Positions 60,420-64,000 of a stretch of DNA of 64,000 nt are shown here, piece after piece. Position 1 is the first letter of the stretch. Each line of letters begins with the position of its first letter. A program made the translations under genes and the position numbers. The notes under the pieces were generated by a model, which did no database searches, was not told the DNA's origin, and saw only the letters and a program-made list of their open reading frames with translations. Source of the DNA: Viridilinea sp964592425. GTDB taxonomy: Bacteria; Chloroflexota; Chloroflexia; Chloroflexales; Chloroflexaceae. The stretch lies in assembly GCA_964592425.1 (NCBI GenBank), contig CAZQCG010000009.1:1-64000 (forward strand). The letters run 5' to 3'.

Positions 60420-61391
60420 ATGGCGCTGCAATTCGGTACTTTTGTTCCCCAAGGCTGGCGGCTGGATCTGCTCGAGATCAACGATCCGATCGCCAAGTAC
60501 GAGGCAATGACCCGGGTCGCCCAGGTGGTGGACTCCCTTCCGGTGTACGACTCGATCTGGGTGTACGACCACTTCCACACCGTACCACGGATCGAGCAGG
60601 AGGCCGTCTTCGAGGCGTGGACAATCACGGCCGCCCTGGCTCGTGATACCAAACGAGTCAAGCTCGGCCAGATGGTCACATGCATTGGCTACCGCAACCC
60701 GGCCCTGGCTGCCAAGATTGCCTCAACCATCGATGTGTTGAGCCATGGCCGGCTCTACTGCGGTATCGGTGCGGGCTGGTACGAGCATGAGTGGAAGGCG
60801 TACGGGTATGGCTTCCCCACCACGCGCGACCGTATGCGCGCCTTTCGCGAGGCCACGCAGATTATGGTCAAAATGTGGACCGAGGAGACGCCAACCTTCG
60901 AGGGTGAGTATTTCCACATTCGTGGCCCGATCAATGAGCCAAGGGGTGTGCAGCAGCCCTATCCTTCGCTCTGGATTGGCGGCGGCGGCGAACAGGTAAC
61001 GCTCAAGCTGGTAGCGCAGTATGGCATGGCCGCAAACTTCGGCGGCGACGCGGAAACGATTCGCCACAAGTGTGACATTCTGCGCGAACACTGCGCAAAG
61101 GTAGGCCGCGACTACGACACGATCATCAAATCGACCAACGTCAACCTGGTCTTGCTCAAGCCGGGTGCCGTGCTTGAAGAGGCCACTCGTGCGGTACGGG
61201 CCACCTACAACTGGAGTGTCGAGGATCTTCAGCGCAACGCCCTGGTTGGCGAGCCAGCCCAGCTTGTCGAGCAATTGGCGGCCCTGCGTGACGCAGGGAT
61301 CGACTATTTCATCACCTATTTTCCGCGCATTGCCTACGACCATGAGCCACTACACAGCTTCGCCGAGCAGGTTGCGCCCCAGTTACGCTGA
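60420..61391 (+). CDS. LLM-class (luciferase-like) F420-dependent oxidoreductase
   Basis: A 323-residue TIM-barrel flavin/F420 enzyme. FGTFVPQGWRLDL at the N terminus, SIWVYDHFHTVP, VKLGQMVTCIGYRNPALAAK, IASTIDVLSHGRLYCGIGAG and PYPSLWIGGGGEQVTLKLVA are hallmarks of the luciferase-like monooxygenase superfamily, F420-dependent branch. AGGAGAG lies just before the ATG at 60420. Reaction and substrate cannot be named, and FMN use instead of F420 is possible. Confidence 0.88.
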   Translation: MALQFGTFVPQGWRLDLLEINDPIAKYEAMTRVAQVVDSLPVYDSIWVYDHFHTVPRIEQEAVFEAWTITAALARDTKRVKLGQMVTCIGYRNPALAAKIASTIDVLSHGRLYCGIGAGWYEHEWKAYGYGFPTTRDRMRAFREATQIMVKMWTEETPTFEGEYFHIRGPINEPRGVQQPYPSLWIGGGGEQVTLKLVAQYGMAANFGGDAETIRHKCDILREHCAKVGRDYDTIIKSTNVNLVLLKPGAVLEEATRAVRATYNWSVEDLQRNALVGEPAQLVEQLAALRDAGIDYFITYFPRIAYDHEPLHSFAEQVAPQLR

Positions 61392-61502
61392 GCTGAAGTT
61401 GCAACATCACCATCATCGGCTTCGTATAAGCGACAGAAGGCTGCACGCCCCGCGCAGCGGGCGCGGGGCACAGGCAGCACTCGACAGCAGAAGAGGCAGA
61501 CG

Positions 61503-61946
61503 ATGAATCTCAACCAGAGCCAGGCGCGTATGGCGGGCATGATCCTGCTTGCCCTGGGGGTGGCGGCAATCTTTAACCTATGGTGGACGATCCCGGCGGT
61601 ATTACTGGCAATCGGTGGCGTAGTGATCTACCGGCGCCAGAAGTCGATCGGGCGTACCAATGAGGCGGTACAGGGTGCCCTCTGGGGCCTGGGCCTGGCC
61701 CTGCTGCTGCTGGTGGACTTTATCTTCCCAGGTGTGTTACTGCTCGGCGGGGCCAGCCTGCTGCTGCGTGGCCACGAAGCCGAGGCCGAAGCACGGGTAC
61801 TGGCGCTGGTGGGCCGCTTCAGCCGGCGCCGCGCCCCGGTGGCGATGCCAGTTCCCCAGGCAACGGTCAGCGTACCCCAGCCGCGTGTCACCATCGTTGA
61901 GCAGCGTGAGCAGCCCGCCAACCCCGAGACGGTGCGGCTGAGCTAA
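61503..61946 (+). CDS. Small membrane protein of unknown function
   Basis: A 147-residue protein with four hydrophobic segments in two pairs (AGMILLALGVAAIFNLWW, IPAVLLAIGGVVIY; ALWGLGLALLLLVDFIF, GVLLLGGASLLL) and a soluble C-terminal tail rich in Val, Pro and Gln. No catalytic motif. AGAGGCAGACG precedes the ATG, a weak ribosome site. Similar short proteins are often annotated only as hypothetical membrane proteins. Confidence 0.6.
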   Translation: MNLNQSQARMAGMILLALGVAAIFNLWWTIPAVLLAIGGVVIYRRQKSIGRTNEAVQGALWGLGLALLLLVDFIFPGVLLLGGASLLLRGHEAEAEARVLALVGRFSRRRAPVAMPVPQATVSVPQPRVTIVEQREQPANPETVRLS

Positions 61947-62132
61947 AGCGAACCAACCCACAGCGTTGAATAGCTGCCCTACCCGACTGGGTAGGGCAAA
62001 ACCGTCCCCCCTGCCGTCGCTCGGCAGGCAGGTGCGGGCTATAATCAACATCAGCCAGCAAACCTGAGCGCAAGATCCCGAGGAGTGCCAGCGTGGCGCT
62101 CCTACGTGCCCCGCTCGGTACGGCAACCACGT

Positions 62133-63032
62133 ATGCAGCAGTGCCCGGTCATCCTGGCCGTCGCCGGCGATAGCGCCGCAGGTAAAACCACCCTGACCGC
62201 CGGAGTCGCCGCCATCCTTGGCCACGAGCATGTGGTTACGCTGCGCCTCGATGATTACCATCGTTATAGTCGTGCCGAACGCCATGCGCGCGGTATGACG
62301 CCGCTGCACCCCGATTGTAACGATCTCGACCTGATGGAGATCCACCTGGCCCGCCTGGCCCATGGTCGGGCAGTGGTCAAACCAGTCTATAGCCATAGCA
62401 AAGGGGCAACCGACGGTACCCAGCAGGTTGACCCGGCCCGCTTCGTGGTTAGCGAGGGCCTCTTTGCCCTGGCGACCCCGCGCCTGCGGGAGCCCTGCCA
62501 TGTGCGCGTCTTTCTCGATCCACCCGAGGATCTGCGCGAACGCTGGAAGCTGCGGCGTGACTGTATCCAGCGCGGCTATACACCTGATCAGGTGCGTGCC
62601 GAGATTGCCCGCCGACAGCCCGATGCGGCCGAATTCATTCACCCCCAGCGCGGCTGGGCCGATATGGTGGTGCAGTTCTATCCCAGCGAGTCCGGCAGCA
62701 CTGCCCAATTGAGTGTGCGCCTGGTTCTGCGCCCACGCCTCAGCTACCCTGACTTCAGCGAGGTGATTGCCCGCCAGGGCGACCCGCCCGCTGTGCGCCT
62801 GCGCGTCGGGCGCGATGAGGGTCGTCTGACGGAGATCCTGGAGATTGATGGGCGCCTCAGCGCCGCCCAGGCAGCCGCCGTCGAAGAGGTCATCCTGGAC
62901 AGCTTGCCCGGCCTGCGCCACCTCCGCCCTGAGCAGATCGGCACCTTCCTCGACGGCAATGAACCAGGGCAGAGCCATGTGTTGGGCCTGGTACAACTGC
63001 TGATCGCGCACCAACTGCTGCGGGTGGGCTAG
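62133..63032 (+). CDS. Phosphoribulokinase/uridine kinase family protein, probably phosphoribulokinase
   Basis: A 299-residue P-loop kinase. Walker A is AGDSAAGKTTL (residues 11-21). LRLDDYHRYSRAERHARGMT, HPDCNDLDLMEIHL and VVKPVYSHSKGA match phosphoribulokinase, where the DDYH region carries the catalytic Asp and ribulose-5-phosphate ligands. VVSEGLFALATPRLRE is the Walker B strand. C-terminal length fits the eukaryote/cyanobacterial-type branch. If correct it makes ribulose-1,5-bisphosphate for the Calvin cycle; no RuBisCO gene is in this window. The ATG at 62133 has no clear ribosome site; earlier GTG starts are possible. Confidence 0.75.
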   Translation: MQQCPVILAVAGDSAAGKTTLTAGVAAILGHEHVVTLRLDDYHRYSRAERHARGMTPLHPDCNDLDLMEIHLARLAHGRAVVKPVYSHSKGATDGTQQVDPARFVVSEGLFALATPRLREPCHVRVFLDPPEDLRERWKLRRDCIQRGYTPDQVRAEIARRQPDAAEFIHPQRGWADMVVQFYPSESGSTAQLSVRLVLRPRLSYPDFSEVIARQGDPPAVRLRVGRDEGRLTEILEIDGRLSAAQAAAVEEVILDSLPGLRHLRPEQIGTFLDGNEPGQSHVLGLVQLLIAHQLLRVG

Positions 63033-63079
63033 TGGGCCACTTGTTGTGACCCTTGCCATAAGGTGAGGTGGTTTTGCTT

Positions 63080-63100
63080 GAGAGGGGTTGCGCCCCTCTC
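63080..63100. terminator. Hairpin after the phosphoribulokinase-like gene
   Basis: GAGAGGGG (63080-63087) pairs with CCCCTCTC (63093-63100) around TTGCG, 47 bases after the stop codon. No U-run follows, so termination is uncertain. Confidence 0.4.
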
Positions 63101-63264
63101 GCTCCCCGCGATGGCACCGAGCACAGCAAGTGCCCCCCTAAAACGCCGGTAGAGTATTCTTGAAACGCACCAGCGAGCCGGTTTAAGAGCCGGAGTCGTG
63201 TACTGTGATTGCTGGGCTGATGATAGCGGCGGCGCGATGGGGCATCGGCGGCGCCTTAGGTGAC

Positions 63265-63330
63265 GGCCGAAGCATTCGCCATTAGCCGATCCCGTTGGAG
63301 GGGAGGCCTCCCGTGGCGAATGCTTCGGCC
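63265..63330. repeat. Inverted repeat with 17-bp arms
   Basis: GGCCGAAGCATTCGCCA (63265-63281) and TGGCGAATGCTTCGGCC (63314-63330) are perfect inverted copies around a 32-base centre. It looks like a small non-coding repeat element. No gene is supported in 63033-63493. Confidence 0.65.
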
Positions 63331-63493
63331 CTACTACTCCGTCCGAGTAATGCTGATGGGTTGACGGCGTTGGGGCGCAGCAGCGCTCGCCGTTGCTGCG
63401 CCCTTACCGGGTGCGTAGTCTTCCCGTCATGTTTGCTCGGACGCTGTACTACAGTGCTATCGCCTCACCAATGGTAGGAAGATCCGATGGTTT

Positions 63494-64000
63494 GAACTCG
63501 GGCTCGGATTGGGACTCGGGCTGGGGCTTCTTGGGCTGGGACTTGGATTGGGGCTGGGGCTGGGACTCGGACTTGGACTGGGACTCGGGCTGGGGCTGGG
63601 ACTGGGGCTGGGACTCGGGCTGGGGCTGGGGCTGGGACTCGGGCTGGGGCTGGGGCTGGGNNNNNNNNNNGGCCTTCTGTGGGGGGGGGGGGGGGGCCCT
63701 CTTCTTGGTCGGGGTCCGGGGGGGGGGGGTGGGCCGGGGCGTGGGACGGGGGGGGGGGGGGGGCGTGGGACTGGGGCTGGGGCTGGGGCTGGGACTCGGG
63801 CTCGGACTCGGACTTGGGCTGGGGCTTGGACTGGGACTTGGGCTCGGGCTGGGACTCGGGCTCGGACTTGGGCTGGGACTCGGGCTGGGGCTGGGACTCG
63901 GACTGGGGCTGGGGCTGGGGCTGGGGCTGGGACTCGGACTTGGACTTGGGCTGGGGCTGGGACTGGGGCTGGGACTGGGGCTGGGACTGGGGCTGGGGCT
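63494..64000. repeat. G-rich low-complexity tandem repeat with assembly gap
   Basis: Imperfect hexamers GGGCTG, GGGACT, CTCGGG and CTTGGA run to the end of the window, interrupted by ten Ns (63661-63670) and by poly-G stretches around 63680-63760 that look like poor consensus. The strand asymmetry (G/T versus C/A) could favour quadruplex formation. True length and sequence are unknown. Confidence 0.8.

Overview
The window looks like a chromosome segment of a filamentous, high-GC member of the Chloroflexota, most likely near the Chloroflexales. Supporting signs are exported proteins with tandem YWERNGG/FGFP repeats, secreted proteins with Pro/Thr-rich stalks, a phosphoribulokinase-like gene, an F420/LLM-type oxidoreductase, dispersed CTGAGCG-type palindromes, and NTPase-FGE fusion genes tied to a diversity-generating retroelement (DGR). 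The assignment rests on gene content only; no rRNA or other marker is present. An assembly gap (N run, 63661-63670) lies in a G-rich low-complexity tail.

Layout. 1-8720 (+): an arginine-related cluster (histidine phosphatase, argJ, nucleotidyltransferase, argH, short ArgA-like acetyltransferase) followed by a quinone-oxidoreductase-like gene, an alpha/beta hydrolase and a GH13 alpha-glucosidase. 8980-17119: PAP2 phosphatase, Fur/Zur-type regulator, a P-type cation ATPase behind a yybP-ykoY-like (Mn2+) riboswitch, and a large secreted propeller-like protein. 17136-39417: a mosaic accessory region bounded by pieces of tRNA-Arg(CCU). Two decayed tRNA copies (17136 and 22447) and one intact tRNA (39342-39417) frame it, with an integrase remnant abutting the intact tRNA. 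It carries SGNH hydrolase, RidA-like, O-methyltransferase and ferric reductase-like/ApbE genes, then the DGR, then a KAP NTPase and a set of broken genes. 39454-49771: aldo/keto reductase, a group of surface or coiled-coil proteins, a UPF0173 hydrolase, an IscB element with its probable omegaRNA, a D-2-hydroxyacid dehydrogenase, an exported protein and glyA. 49857-63032: pheT, a class A penicillin-binding protein, a two-component system, a hexapeptide acyltransferase, an LLM oxidoreductase and the phosphoribulokinase-like gene.

The most interesting system is the DGR at about 22993-34036. A reverse transcriptase (28931-30004) overlaps an Avd-like helical-bundle gene (30001-30363) and is followed by a template repeat (TR, 30426-30503) rich in AAC codons. 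Variable repeats (VRs) lie at the 3' ends of three large genes that join an NTPase (two AAA/STAND-like, one membrane NACHT) to a non-catalytic FGE/C-type-lectin-like domain; a fourth VR survives in a deleted gene. VR2 differs from TR at 13 of 78 positions, 12 of them TR adenines. The other three VRs are one codon longer and look like copies of an older TR with five AAC codons. All three intact targets are followed by the same pair of hairpins. The arrangement suggests a family of sensors whose ligand-binding face is diversified and coupled to an NTPase switch.
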